From Arthrobacter sp. PAMC25564 (GTDB lineage: Bacteria > Actinomycetota > Actinomycetes > Actinomycetales > Micrococcaceae): a DNA stretch of 64,000 nucleotides. Every line of letters starts with the position of its first letter. The stretch's first letter is position 1. The translations under genes were made by a program, and so were the position numbers. The stretch spans positions 1-64,000 of the forward strand of contig NZ_CP039290.1 of assembly GCF_004798705.1 (NCBI RefSeq), in the 5' to 3' direction. The notes beneath the pieces are model-generated. The model did no database searches. It was given only the letters and a program-made list of their open reading frames with translations, and was not told the origin of the DNA. Below are positions 40,221 to 49,586 of the stretch, one piece after another.

Positions 40221-40381
40221 GGAGAACTCCCGATTTCTAAGTGGTTTCCTGGCAGGGGGCGCCTACGGCACACCGCGTCAGGAACAACGTGCCTCCAGCC
40301 TATGTGGCGGAGCCGCGCCCGCCTGCGAGCGTGGCCGCATTTTTTGTTGCAGCCGACTGCCTATGAAACACTACTCGTTAG

Positions 40382-40469
40382 GGAAGGTTGTCCGAGCGGC
40401 CGATGGAGCTGGTCTTGAAAACCAGTGTGCGGTAACCCCGTACCAAGAGTTCGAATCTCTTACCTTCCG
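40382..40469 (+). tRNA. tRNA-Ser (UGA anticodon)
   Basis: 88-base class II tRNA: acceptor GGAAGGT/ACCTTCC with discriminator G, anticodon stem CTGGT/ACCAG around CTTGAAA (anticodon TGA), a long variable arm, and GTTCGAATC in the T-loop. Confidence 0.96.
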
Positions 40470-40639
40470 CGAGAGTGCAGAGTTTGCGCAGTTCAGGGGC
40501 CGGTTGGCCGGTCACTTAGGTGAGCGGTAGCCGGCCTCTGGCTTTCCGCGCAGTCCCTCGGTGGCCAACCGGTGCCGACAATTTGGCGTGTGGCTGTTTT
40601 CCGTTGCGGGATCAGGCCGCCCGCTTGTCCACCGGGAGA

Positions 40640-40661
40640 ATCCTGTAAACTCCCACAGGAT
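40640..40661. promoter_or_regulatory. Short inverted repeat upstream of the acyltransferase
   Basis: ATCCTGT (40640-40646) and ACAGGAT (40655-40661) are a perfect repeat about 30 bases in front of the GTG start. GATAAT at 40659 may be a -10 box. Function unproven. Confidence 0.4.
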
Positions 40662-40690
40662 AATGTAGCCATTCTTGGGGGGAACCACCC

Positions 40691-41941
40691 GTGCGGGACA
40701 CCATCACCGTCCGTCCATCGTGGGGTCGTCGCCTTGCCGGAATCGAAGGCCTTCGAGGAGTTGCAGCCCTGTCCGTGGTTTTTTACCATCTGGGCCTGAC
40801 GGCGTCATTCCAGGTCCAGACCGGACCGCTGGAAATCTTCTTCACGCTTTTCAATCAAGGCCTCACCCTGTTCTTTGTTCTCTCGGGCTTCCTCCTTTAT
40901 AGGCCCTTCGTTGCTGCGATCGTGCAGGGCGCACCTCTGCCGTCAATCCGCCGCTATGCCTACAACAGGCTTCTACGGATATACCCCGCGTACATCGTGA
41001 TTTTCATCATCACCGGGCTTATCGTCGGCTCCGTTTACCTTATAGGCAGCACCCATGGGCTGGGACCGGACAACATCGGCCGGCTCACAGATCCTTTGCA
41101 GATCGCAGCCAACGTACTTCTGGTTCAAATGTTTGTGCCGCAGTACGTCATGAGCGGTCTTCCGGTTTCATGGTCACTCACTGCTGAACTCACGTTTTAT
41201 TTCGTTCTGCCATGGGTGGCGCTTCTTGCACTGCGGCTTGTTCGAAAAGGATCGGGAAAGACGTCCGCCATGGTTTGTGGCCCAATCGCCATGGTCGTCG
41301 CTGGCCTTGGAATTACGCTTTGGGCCAATGACGCGGCAAGCCGGATGAGCCCGGTCGAGTCTGCGAACTTCGGTTTCGGCCAGTCCGGCAGCGCGGTTTT
41401 GCTTCGGAGCTTCCTTGCCCAGGCGGATCTCTTTGCCTACGGCATGCTCGCTGCTGTTGTGGTGGTCATGCTTCACGAACGTGGCCTGGAGCGTGTGCAG
41501 ACCTGGGTGAAGGCAACGCTGGTCATCGGTGCGATACTCATGGTGCTCTTGGGTATCGAATTTGCCCGGCCCATACTGTCCAGCATCTCAGGAGTAGCCG
41601 CAGCGTTGGTGTTGGTCGCCGTCGTATTGCCCTCATCACGACGGGACGACCTCAACAGAGCGGCCCGTGTTCTCGAATGGTTTCCTTTCCGTTTTCCGGG
41701 CGTCATTAGTTATGGCATCTATCTGTGGCATCTGCCCATAATCTTTTGGCTCATAACGCACCGTCAGACGTTTGGCCAGAACACTCTCTCCGTGCCCCTG
41801 AATGGACTGCTCGTCCTTGCCATCACTTTGCCTTTGTCAACCTTGACGTACTACTTCGTGGAGCGCCCCGCATTGAAATTGAAGAAGTCGACAGGCAAGG
41901 CGCCACAGCGTGAACCCGAGCTGGAGCGCAGCGCCAAGTGA
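40691..41941 (+). CDS. Membrane acyltransferase 3 family protein (OafA/YrhL-like)
   Basis: A 416-residue membrane O-acyltransferase with about ten helices. It begins with the family signature GIEGLRGVAALSVVFYHLGL, where the conserved histidine of the active site sits in FYH, continues with LFFVLSGFLLYRPF and RRYAYNRLLRIYPAYIVI, and ends in YFVERPAL. It likely acetylates a surface polysaccharide or lipid. GTG at 40691 follows GGGGGGAA. The next gene, also a polytopic envelope protein, is on the same strand 250 bases on. Confidence 0.9.
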   Translation: MRDTITVRPSWGRRLAGIEGLRGVAALSVVFYHLGLTASFQVQTGPLEIFFTLFNQGLTLFFVLSGFLLYRPFVAAIVQGAPLPSIRRYAYNRLLRIYPAYIVIFIITGLIVGSVYLIGSTHGLGPDNIGRLTDPLQIAANVLLVQMFVPQYVMSGLPVSWSLTAELTFYFVLPWVALLALRLVRKGSGKTSAMVCGPIAMVVAGLGITLWANDAASRMSPVESANFGFGQSGSAVLLRSFLAQADLFAYGMLAAVVVVMLHERGLERVQTWVKATLVIGAILMVLLGIEFARPILSSISGVAAALVLVAVVLPSSRRDDLNRAARVLEWFPFRFPGVISYGIYLWHLPIIFWLITHRQTFGQNTLSVPLNGLLVLAITLPLSTLTYYFVERPALKLKKSTGKAPQREPELERSAK

Positions 41942-42191
41942 ATGAATCCATCGAAGTAGGGATCATGGCTCCGGCAACCTGCCCGAGGGTCTCCGAAAGT
42001 CGGAGGGCTGGAGGGCGCACGACAGTCCGAGATGATTGATTCCGCTCCGCGCCGTTGCGCGGGGCCCGGAACGATAGGCGGAGCGATCGGGTGTTGTGGG
42101 CTATATTTGGTGGCTGAGCATACCTGCAGTGACTCCGTGCCCTGCGACCGGGCCAGCGGTTCCAAGTGTGCATGACCAGAGGGACATTCGA

Positions 42192-43478
42192 TTGAGAGTC
42201 ACGGCCATTCGTGCGGCCATCGCCATCCTTGTTGTTGCAGCCACTTCCTTCCTTTCGCTCTTCAGGCTGCCGCAGACGGTCTGGGATAACGTTTGGGCGG
42301 AAGATGGGCCGGTGTTTCTTGGCCAAGCCATGTCCGGAGGGGGACCAGGCTCAATATTCACCCCCTATGAGGGCTACCTGCATGTTGTGCCACGGTTGTT
42401 GGCAGCGGTGATCGTCCGCGTTGTTCCGGTGGAGGACTTCGCTGTGGGCTTGGCATTCGCCTCCTGCCTCGTTGTTGCCGTCGTTGCGTACTTGACGTTT
42501 TACTGTGCCTCGGCGCTGACCAGCAGTGTCGGTGTTCGGCTGGCCTGGGCGGCAATCCCTGTCCTCCTCAGCGTGGGGCCATATGAAATCCTGGGCAACA
42601 CGGCCAATATCCATTGGTATCTCCTCTGGCTCATGCCCTGGCTGTTGCTGAAGCCCGCTAGAAGCCGACCCGAAGTTGTCCTCCTGTTCCTGGCGGCGCT
42701 GTTGTCGGCGCTCACTGAAGTGATTTCCGTGGTATTCCTTCCTTTGGTCTTGCTGCGGATCCGGCGCAAAGAGTTCTGGCCGGCACGCGCTGGTCTGATG
42801 GTTGGTGCCGGGGTCCAGATCTACACAACATTTCTGTATCCGCGCAGCTCGAGTAACGGGCATCCATTGGACCCCATGTCGGTGGTGGTGGGGTGGTTCG
42901 TCAATGTGGCCGGCGTTGTTTTCTTTGGATCGTCACGCAGCATGGGGCTCAACATTTTGAATTTCGGGGCCGGCCCCGTGATACTCGCATTCATTCCGAT
43001 CATCGCTGCCGTGGCTTTTCTGCTGCTGCGATCCAAGCGGGAGCATCGTCTTCTCGCTTTGCTCTTCGTTGCTGCGTCCTTCGGAGTGTGGGCGGCCTGC
43101 CTTGTCGCAAACCCGGGGGCGCAGTTTGACTATGTCCACTTCACGGAAAGCGACTGGGCCAAATCCATCCTGACGAGGTATTCGGCGATTCCGGCGATGT
43201 TCATCCTGGCATTGTTCCCGTTGCTGGCAGATTCCCTTCGCATTACGCAGGCTCGGGCATCGGCCGGAGTCCTGGCGGCATTCGCCGTTGTCCTGGCCGT
43301 CTCATACTTTCCCACCCAGGTGGCCCGGGAGCAGGGACCGTCATGGAGCGCAGGGGTGCGCACTGCCGTTGCAGCCTGCGTCGGGGCGCGTGATGATGAG
43401 ACCCGGCCAATACAGGTTGCACCCATCGGCTGGTCCAAGTCAGGCGTGCTGATGCCCTGCTCCCGGCTCAGACCTTAG
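42192..43478 (+). CDS. Polytopic membrane protein, GT-C-like, function unknown
   Basis: A protein of about 428 residues with roughly 11-12 hydrophobic helices. After helix 1 it has WDNVWAEDGPVFLGQAM and YEGYLHVVPRLLAAVI in a presumed outside loop; an acidic pair in the first external loop is typical of GT-C lipid-linked glycosyltransferases, so a transfer of sugars to the envelope is possible. The TTG at 42192 is chosen because AGAGGGA precedes it by eight bases; an upstream GTG at 42096 gives a longer but unlikely N-terminus. The gap 41942-42191 holds no gene. Confidence 0.65.
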   Translation: MRVTAIRAAIAILVVAATSFLSLFRLPQTVWDNVWAEDGPVFLGQAMSGGGPGSIFTPYEGYLHVVPRLLAAVIVRVVPVEDFAVGLAFASCLVVAVVAYLTFYCASALTSSVGVRLAWAAIPVLLSVGPYEILGNTANIHWYLLWLMPWLLLKPARSRPEVVLLFLAALLSALTEVISVVFLPLVLLRIRRKEFWPARAGLMVGAGVQIYTTFLYPRSSSNGHPLDPMSVVVGWFVNVAGVVFFGSSRSMGLNILNFGAGPVILAFIPIIAAVAFLLLRSKREHRLLALLFVAASFGVWAACLVANPGAQFDYVHFTESDWAKSILTRYSAIPAMFILALFPLLADSLRITQARASAGVLAAFAVVLAVSYFPTQVAREQGPSWSAGVRTAVAACVGARDDETRPIQVAPIGWSKSGVLMPCSRLRP

Positions 43479-43734
43479 GAGCGGGTGGTCCCGCTTGCGC
43501 GGTTCATCCGTGGCAGGAAGCGAGGACCTGCGCCTCGGGTTTACCTTACGATGGCATGCGCAGTTGATGAAGCTGTTGATCCTTACTGACCGGTGGGCGC
43601 TCCTCGATGGAATCGTCCGGAACCATTGAAACGGTCAGGGCCCCGGCATAGGCTCTCTGTTGTCTCCACCACCACCCGAATCGGGCGGCCGCCCACAACA
43701 AGTCGCGCGCCGCAGGACAGAGCAGGAGCCCTTA

Positions 43735-44532
43735 ATGCCTACACCCGACCACTCCAACGGCGCGCCGTGCTGGATCGACCTGATGTCATCGGACCCTGAA
43801 AAGGCCAAGTCGTTCTACGGCGGGATCTTTGGCTGGACGTTCCAGACCGGCGACCAGGAGAAATACGGCGGCTACATCACCGCATCCAAGAACGGAAAAG
43901 CCGTCGCCGGGATCATGCAGAAGATGGAAGACCAGGCCGCGATGCCCGACATGTGGTCCACCTACCTGCGTACTGACGACGCCGCCGCCACCGCCGCGGC
44001 CGTGGCAGCACACGGCGGACAGGTCTACATGGCACCCATGGATGTGCCCGAACAGGGCCACATGGCCATCTTCGGCGACGCATCCGGTGCCGCGGTCGGC
44101 GTCTGGCAACCGCGTGAAATGAAAGGCTACGAGCTCGCCGCCGAGCCCGGAGCCCCGGTCTGGCATGAACTCCACACCAAGGACTACGAGAAGGCGGTCA
44201 AGTTCTACCAGGACGTCTTCGGCTGGGACACCGAGGTCCTCAGCGACACCCCGGAGTTCCGGTACACAACGCTCGGCGCGGGGGACGCAGCCAAGGCAGG
44301 CATCATGGACGCTTCGGGTTTCCTCCCGGAGGGGGTGCCGTCCAATTGGCAGGTCTACTTCGGCGTCGAGGACGCCGACGCCGCCATCGCCAAGGCCGTT
44401 GAACTCGGCGGCACGGTGATCCGGCCCCCCGAAGACACCCCCTACGGCCGGAATGCGACCCTTACCGACTCGACCGGTGCGGTCTTCATGATCAGCCAGG
44501 CACTCCCCCGCGGCGGCGAAGAGACCCAGTAG
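43735..44532 (+). CDS. VOC-family protein with two glyoxalase-like domains
   Basis: A 265-residue protein made of two vicinal-oxygen-chelate domains. Domain 1 starts CWIDLMSSDPEKAKSFYGGI and domain 2 starts VWHELHTKDYEKAVKFYQDV; each ends with a variant of the closing strand (GAAVGVWQPRE, GAVFMISQALP). The H/E metal ligands are only partly present, as is common for the CFP30-like members of this group. The substrate is unknown. ATG at 43735 follows CAGGAGC. The 256-base gap in front holds no gene. Confidence 0.85.
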   Translation: MPTPDHSNGAPCWIDLMSSDPEKAKSFYGGIFGWTFQTGDQEKYGGYITASKNGKAVAGIMQKMEDQAAMPDMWSTYLRTDDAAATAAAVAAHGGQVYMAPMDVPEQGHMAIFGDASGAAVGVWQPREMKGYELAAEPGAPVWHELHTKDYEKAVKFYQDVFGWDTEVLSDTPEFRYTTLGAGDAAKAGIMDASGFLPEGVPSNWQVYFGVEDADAAIAKAVELGGTVIRPPEDTPYGRNATLTDSTGAVFMISQALPRGGEETQ

Positions 44533-44583
44533 CGGAAGCCCCTAAACTCCGCCTGGAGCCAAATAGGAAAATTGCTGTAGGGC

Positions 44584-44630
44584 AATACCGGCCAGCCCCT
44601 TTCCCAAGGGACGCTGGCCGGTATTTTTTT
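44584..44630 (+). terminator. Strong terminator after the VOC gene
   Basis: AATACCGGCCAGC pairs with GCTGGCCGGTATT, with an internal CCCTT/AAGGG pair, and continues into a run of seven T. Bases 44631-44856 up to the next gene hold no gene. Confidence 0.92.
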
Positions 44631-44856
44631 GGGATGCAGCGATGCCGGGATCGCGCTGCTCGATTCCCGGCCGGCTTCGACGCGTTCCCCGCAGACGTCC
44701 CGCCGATTGCACATTCAGTACACGCTGTGTTCATTCACGTCTGTTTGGCTGTGCCGGAATCTGCTTCACGAAGAGCAGACCGGCCCGCCCGCGGGCCATC
44801 CACCCGTAACATCGCACCCAGCCCTTACCCGGGCACCCCAATGAGAGTTAGAGCGG

Positions 44857-47800
44857 ATGAAAATCACATATTGGAAAACAGTGCTGGGCACAGCACTGTC
44901 AGCGGGGCTCATCGCAGCCCCGCTGACGGCGTTGCCCGCCGCCGCACTGGAGGTCTCCCCGGCAGCCGCCGGAACTTCGCCAGTTACCATCAACGAGGCC
45001 TACCTCAGCGGCGGCAGCGCCGGAGCGGCCTACAAGAACAAGTTCGTTGAGCTGTTCAACGCATCAGATGCCCCGGTCTCGCTGGACGGCTGGTCCCTCC
45101 AGTACCGTTCCGGTACGGGCACCGGCACCCCGAGCAGCACCGCAGCCCTGTCCGGCACCATCGCGGCCAAGGGCTACTACCTGCTCCAAGGCGGCAGCAA
45201 CGGCGCCGCCGGACTGGATCTGCCGGCCGCCGATGCGACCGCCGCCGGGTTCAACCCGTCCGGGTCTGCCGGCACGATCGTCTTGGCGAAGCAGTCCACG
45301 ACCCTGAACCCGCTCGCCACCGGCTCGGTCATCGAGCCCGCCAACGTCGCCGATCTGCTCGGCTACGGCACGTCCAACACCTTCGAGGCACAGGCCGCCA
45401 CCGCGCCGTCGGGCAACACCGATGTCAAGAGCCTGAACCGCACCGGCGGCGCAGACAGCAACAACAACGCCGCCGACTTCGCCCTCAACGCCGCTATCAC
45501 GCCCAAGGCCGCCAACGGTATCGCCGATCCCGGCCCGGTTGATCCGGGCCCCGGCACGCCGCCGGCGCTGAAGACCATCGCCGAGATCCAGGGCACCGGC
45601 CCGGCCAGCCCGCTCACCGGCTCCACCGTCACGACCCGCGGCAAGGTCACCGCGGCCTTCCCGACCGGCGGCTTCGCCGGCTTCTACCTCCAGACCCCCG
45701 GAACCGGCGGCGACCTGACGCCGGCCAACCACACGGCGTCGGACGCCATCTTCGTCTACGCACCGTCCGCCGTCGGCTCGGTCCAGATCGGTGACTACCT
45801 CGAGGTCACCGGCGACGTCGCCGAGCACTACGGCATGACCCAGCTCAACGTCGCCGGCGCCGCCGGCGTCACCAAGCTGACCGAGGCCGCCCCGGAGGTC
45901 AAGGCCACCGGCTTCGCCCTCCCTGCCGACGAGGCCTTCCGCGAATCCATCGAGGGCATGCTGCTGACGCCGCAGGGCCCGGTCACGGTTGCGGACAACT
46001 ACTCGCTCAACCAGTACGGCGAGATCGGCCTGGCCGGCGGCACCACCCCGCTCGAACAGCCCACCGCTGTCGGCGCCTACGGCTCCGCTGAGTACACCGC
46101 CACCGTCGAGGCCAACGCCGCGCGCAGCATCAAGCTCGACGACGGCGCCAGCACCAACTTCCTCAAGGACGCCGGCACCAAGGCACAGGCCCTGCCGTAC
46201 CTGACCACCCAGGATCCCGTCCGGGTGGGCTCGCCGGTCGCGTTCAAGACCAACGTGGTACTCAGCTACGCCAACAACTCCTGGAAGTTCCAGCCGCTGA
46301 CCCAGCTGACCGCCGCCAACGCGGACACGGTCCAGCCGGCCGGCTTCGGCGCCACCCGCACGGAGACCCCCACCGCGGTGGGCGGCAACCTCAAGATTGC
46401 CTCGTTCAACGTGCTGAACTACTTCCCGACCACCGGCGACACGATCGCCGGCTGCAAGTTCTACACCGACCGGGCGGGCAACCCCATCACCGTCAGCGGC
46501 GGCTGCGACGTGCGCGGCGCCGCCAACGCCGAGAATTTCAAGCGCCAGCAGGACAAGATCGTCGCCGCCATCTCCAAGTCCGGCGCCGACGTCGTCTCCC
46601 TGATGGAGGTCGAAAACTCGGCCCAGTTCGGCAAGAACCGGGACGACGCCCTTTCCAAGCTGGTTGACTCCCTGAAGATCGCCACGCCCGGCATCTGGGA
46701 CTACGTCCGCACACCCGCGAACGCTCCCCCGCTGGCTGACGAGGATATGATCCGCACCGCGTTCATCTTCAAGAAGGCCACGGCCGAGCCGGTGGGCGAG
46801 TCCATCATCCACAACGACACGACTGCCTTCGCCAGCGCCCGCAAGCCCATGGCCCAGGTCTTCAAGCCCGCCGGCGCCTCCGACGACAAGAAGTTCATCG
46901 CAATCGCCAACCACTTCAAGTCCAAGGGCTCGGCGGTGACGCCGGACGACACGGACAAGGGCCAGGGTGCCTCGAACCTCGCCCGCACCGCCCAGGCCAA
47001 GTCCCTGCTGGCGTTCTCCGGTGAACTGCAGGAGTCCAAGGGGACCGACAAGGTCTTCCTGATCGGCGACTTCAACTCCTACGCCAAGGAGGACCCCATC
47101 AACGTCCTCACGGCGGCCGGGTACGTCAACCAGGAGGAAAAGGCCAAGAACGCCGACGGCACCGCCAAGCACTCCTACCTCTTCGGCGGCCTGGTCGGCT
47201 CGCTGGACCACATCCTCGCCTCACCGTCGGCCAACGCCGTCGTCACCGGCGCGGACATCTGGAACATCAACTCGGTGGAATCCGTGGCGCTGGAGTACAG
47301 CCGCTTCAACAACAACGTCACCGACTACTACGCGCCGAACCAGTTCCGCGCCAGCGACCACGACCCGGTGGTCGTGGGCCTGAACCTGCCCACCACGCCG
47401 GCCAGCGTTGACCTGAACTTCCTGGGCATCAACGACTTCCACGGCCGCATCGACTCGAACACGGTGCAGTTCGCCGGAACCATCGAGAAGCTCCGGTCGG
47501 CCGCGGCCCCCGGCGCCACCGCGTTCCTCTCCGCCGGAGACAACATCGGCGCCTCGCTGTTCGCCTCGGCCGTGGCCAAGGACCAGCCGACCATCGATGT
47601 GCTGAACACCCTCGAGCTGCGCACCTCCGCCGTGGGCAACCACGAGTTCGACGGCGGCTGGGCCGACCTGCGTGACCGGGTCGTCGCCGGCGGCAGCAAC
47701 GCGAAGTTCCCGTACCTGGGCGCCAACGTCTACAAGAAGGGCACCACCGAACCGATCCTGCCGGAATACACCGTGCTGGACATGAACGGGATCAAGGTCG

Positions 47801-49398
47801 CCGTGATCGGCACCGTGACCGAGGAAGTTCCGTCGCTGGTCACCCCGGCCGGGATCGCCGACCTCGAATTCGGCGATCCCGTCGACGCCATCAACCGCGT
47901 CGCCGCGAAGATCAAGGCAGACAAGCTCGCCGACGTGATCATCGTGGAAAACCACGACGGCGCCGGGTCCGGCGCCCCCGAAGGCGCCACCCTGGCGCAG
48001 GAAGTCGCCGCCGGCGGCCCCTTCGCCAAGATGGTCAAGGAAGTCACCCCGGATGTCGCCGCCATCTTCAACGGCCATACCCACAAGCAGTACGCCTGGG
48101 ACGCACCGGTGCTGGATTCTGCCGGACGGCCGACGGGCAAGACCCGTCCGATCGTGCAGACCGGCAACTACGGCGAGTTCATCGGCCAGATCCAGCTGAC
48201 CATCGACACCAAGACCATGTCCGTCACCGGCTACAAGGCGGCCAACGTCAAGCGCAGCACGGAGCCGGCGGCCGACTTGGTCGCCACGTACCCGCGGGTC
48301 GCCGCGGTCAAGACCATCGTGGACAAGGCCACCGCCGACGCGGCCGTGATCGGCAACCAGCCGGTCGGCAAGGTGACAGCGGACATCACCACCGCGTTCG
48401 CCGGTTCCCCGGCCGTGCGTGATGACCGGGCGAGCGAGTCCACCCTCGGCAACCTCGTCGCGGACTCCCTTGTGGATGCGCTGAAGGCGCCGGAACTCGG
48501 CGCCGCCGAAATCGGCGTCGTCAACCCGGGCGGCCTGCGCAACGAGCTCTACTACGCGCCGGACGGCACCATCACCTACGCCGGGGCCAACGCGGTCCTG
48601 CCGTTCGTGAACAACCTGTGGACCACCTCGCTGACGGGCGCGCAGTTCAAGACGCTGCTCGAACAGCAGTGGCAGACCAACCCGGACGGCGCGGTCCCGA
48701 GCCGCGCCTACCTGCAGCTGGGCCTGTCCAAGAACGTCAACTACACCTACGACGCCGCCCGCCCCGCGGGTGACCGGATCACCTCGATCCGGGTCGGCGG
48801 TGCGCTGATCGACCCGGCGAAGTCGTACCGGATCGGAACGTTCAGCTTCCTGGCCACAGGCGGGGACAACTTCCGCATCTTCACCTCCGGCGCCGGCACC
48901 AAGGACTCCGGGCTCGTGGACCGCGACGCGTGGATCAAGTACCTGCAGACCCACAATCCCGTCTCGCCCGACTTCGCCCGCCGCTCGGTGGCCGTGGTGA
49001 ACACCACCGCGTCCGAGGTCAAGGGCGGGGAGACCATCACCCTGGCGGTCTCCAAGCTGGACCTCACCTCGCTGGGCAGCCCGGTCAACGCCTCGCTGCG
49101 CGCCGAGTTCACCGATGCTGCAGGTACCGTGACATCCCTTGGCACGGTCCCGGTGTCCGCCGGCGCGGCCACCGTGAACCTGTTGGTTCCCGGCGGCGCC
49201 GCTGCCGGGACCGGCACCCTGGTACTCACCGCGGTCGAATCCGGCACCGTGGTGAAGGCGGTCGTGCTGGTCGCGGCCAGCGCCCCGGTCCCGCCGAAGT
49301 GCACCCCACCGGTCAAGCCGCAGCGGCCCGGGGACATCGTTGGTCAGGCGAACTACGGCACAGCCATGGCCGCCTACCGCCACTGCCTCAAGGGCTAG
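44857..49398 (+). CDS. Giant secreted ExeM/NucH-type nuclease fused to a 5'-nucleotidase
   Basis: A 1513-residue exported protein for extracellular nucleic-acid use. Order of parts: signal peptide (ALSAGLIAAPLTALPAAA); lamin-tail domain (about 40-150, FVELFNASDAPVSLDGWSLQ); OB-fold (about 240-370); endonuclease/exonuclease/phosphatase domain (LKIASFNVLNYF, SLMEVENSA, LIGDFNSYA, ASDHDPVV); calcineurin-like phosphoesterase (INDFHGRID, GDNIGAS, GNHEFDGG, NGHTHKQY); 5'-nucleotidase C-terminal domain (NPGGLRNELYY, GGDNFRIF); and a small Ig-like end. One chain can cut DNA or RNA and strip phosphate from the nucleotides. No LPXTG anchor is seen; it should be released. Confidence 0.93.
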   Translation: MKITYWKTVLGTALSAGLIAAPLTALPAAALEVSPAAAGTSPVTINEAYLSGGSAGAAYKNKFVELFNASDAPVSLDGWSLQYRSGTGTGTPSSTAALSGTIAAKGYYLLQGGSNGAAGLDLPAADATAAGFNPSGSAGTIVLAKQSTTLNPLATGSVIEPANVADLLGYGTSNTFEAQAATAPSGNTDVKSLNRTGGADSNNNAADFALNAAITPKAANGIADPGPVDPGPGTPPALKTIAEIQGTGPASPLTGSTVTTRGKVTAAFPTGGFAGFYLQTPGTGGDLTPANHTASDAIFVYAPSAVGSVQIGDYLEVTGDVAEHYGMTQLNVAGAAGVTKLTEAAPEVKATGFALPADEAFRESIEGMLLTPQGPVTVADNYSLNQYGEIGLAGGTTPLEQPTAVGAYGSAEYTATVEANAARSIKLDDGASTNFLKDAGTKAQALPYLTTQDPVRVGSPVAFKTNVVLSYANNSWKFQPLTQLTAANADTVQPAGFGATRTETPTAVGGNLKIASFNVLNYFPTTGDTIAGCKFYTDRAGNPITVSGGCDVRGAANAENFKRQQDKIVAAISKSGADVVSLMEVENSAQFGKNRDDALSKLVDSLKIATPGIWDYVRTPANAPPLADEDMIRTAFIFKKATAEPVGESIIHNDTTAFASARKPMAQVFKPAGASDDKKFIAIANHFKSKGSAVTPDDTDKGQGASNLARTAQAKSLLAFSGELQESKGTDKVFLIGDFNSYAKEDPINVLTAAGYVNQEEKAKNADGTAKHSYLFGGLVGSLDHILASPSANAVVTGADIWNINSVESVALEYSRFNNNVTDYYAPNQFRASDHDPVVVGLNLPTTPASVDLNFLGINDFHGRIDSNTVQFAGTIEKLRSAAAPGATAFLSAGDNIGASLFASAVAKDQPTIDVLNTLELRTSAVGNHEFDGGWADLRDRVVAGGSNAKFPYLGANVYKKGTTEPILPEYTVLDMNGIKVAVIGTVTEEVPSLVTPAGIADLEFGDPVDAINRVAAKIKADKLADVIIVENHDGAGSGAPEGATLAQEVAAGGPFAKMVKEVTPDVAAIFNGHTHKQYAWDAPVLDSAGRPTGKTRPIVQTGNYGEFIGQIQLTIDTKTMSVTGYKAANVKRSTEPAADLVATYPRVAAVKTIVDKATADAAVIGNQPVGKVTADITTAFAGSPAVRDDRASESTLGNLVADSLVDALKAPELGAAEIGVVNPGGLRNELYYAPDGTITYAGANAVLPFVNNLWTTSLTGAQFKTLLEQQWQTNPDGAVPSRAYLQLGLSKNVNYTYDAARPAGDRITSIRVGGALIDPAKSYRIGTFSFLATGGDNFRIFTSGAGTKDSGLVDRDAWIKYLQTHNPVSPDFARRSVAVVNTTASEVKGGETITLAVSKLDLTSLGSPVNASLRAEFTDAAGTVTSLGTVPVSAGAATVNLLVPGGAAAGTGTLVLTAVESGTVVKAVVLVAASAPVPPKCTPPVKPQRPGDIVGQANYGTAMAAYRHCLKG

Positions 49399-49418
49399 TT
49401 TCCCGGCCCCGACCCAGT

Positions 49419-49503
49419 GAGCATGCCCTCCCCCGGGCTGCAGCAACGGACATGTACCCCATATGTCCAATGCTCAGCCCGGGCGGAGGGCATGCTCATT
49501 TTT
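49419..49503. repeat. Long palindromic repeat element R1, also a likely terminator
   Basis: Nested stems: GAGCATGCCCTCC/GGAGGGCATGCTC outside, CCCGGGCTG/CAGCCCGGG and GGACAT/ATGTCC inside, ending in ATTTTT. A related copy lies at 51264-51349; the two share GGAGGGCATGCTCATTTTT exactly and bracket the glycosyltransferase unit. Confidence 0.85.
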
Positions 49504-49586
49504 GCGGGCGCAGGCCGTGATGCCAATGTGACGGGTGTTGGTCATGTGACTCGGAATGGACTCTACCCGCTGGTAGCGTCTGGACC

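Noticed and set aside
42096..42191. Upstream GTG start for the GT-C-like membrane protein
   Set aside because: Proline-rich, no ribosome site; TTG at 42192 has AGAGGGA at proper spacing. Not proven.
45064..49470. Two long open frames on the minus strand, about 715 and 749 codons, opposite the nuclease gene
   Set aside because: They are GC-rich antisense shadows with low-complexity Gly/Arg/Val/Asp composition; the plus strand has clear catalytic domains throughout.
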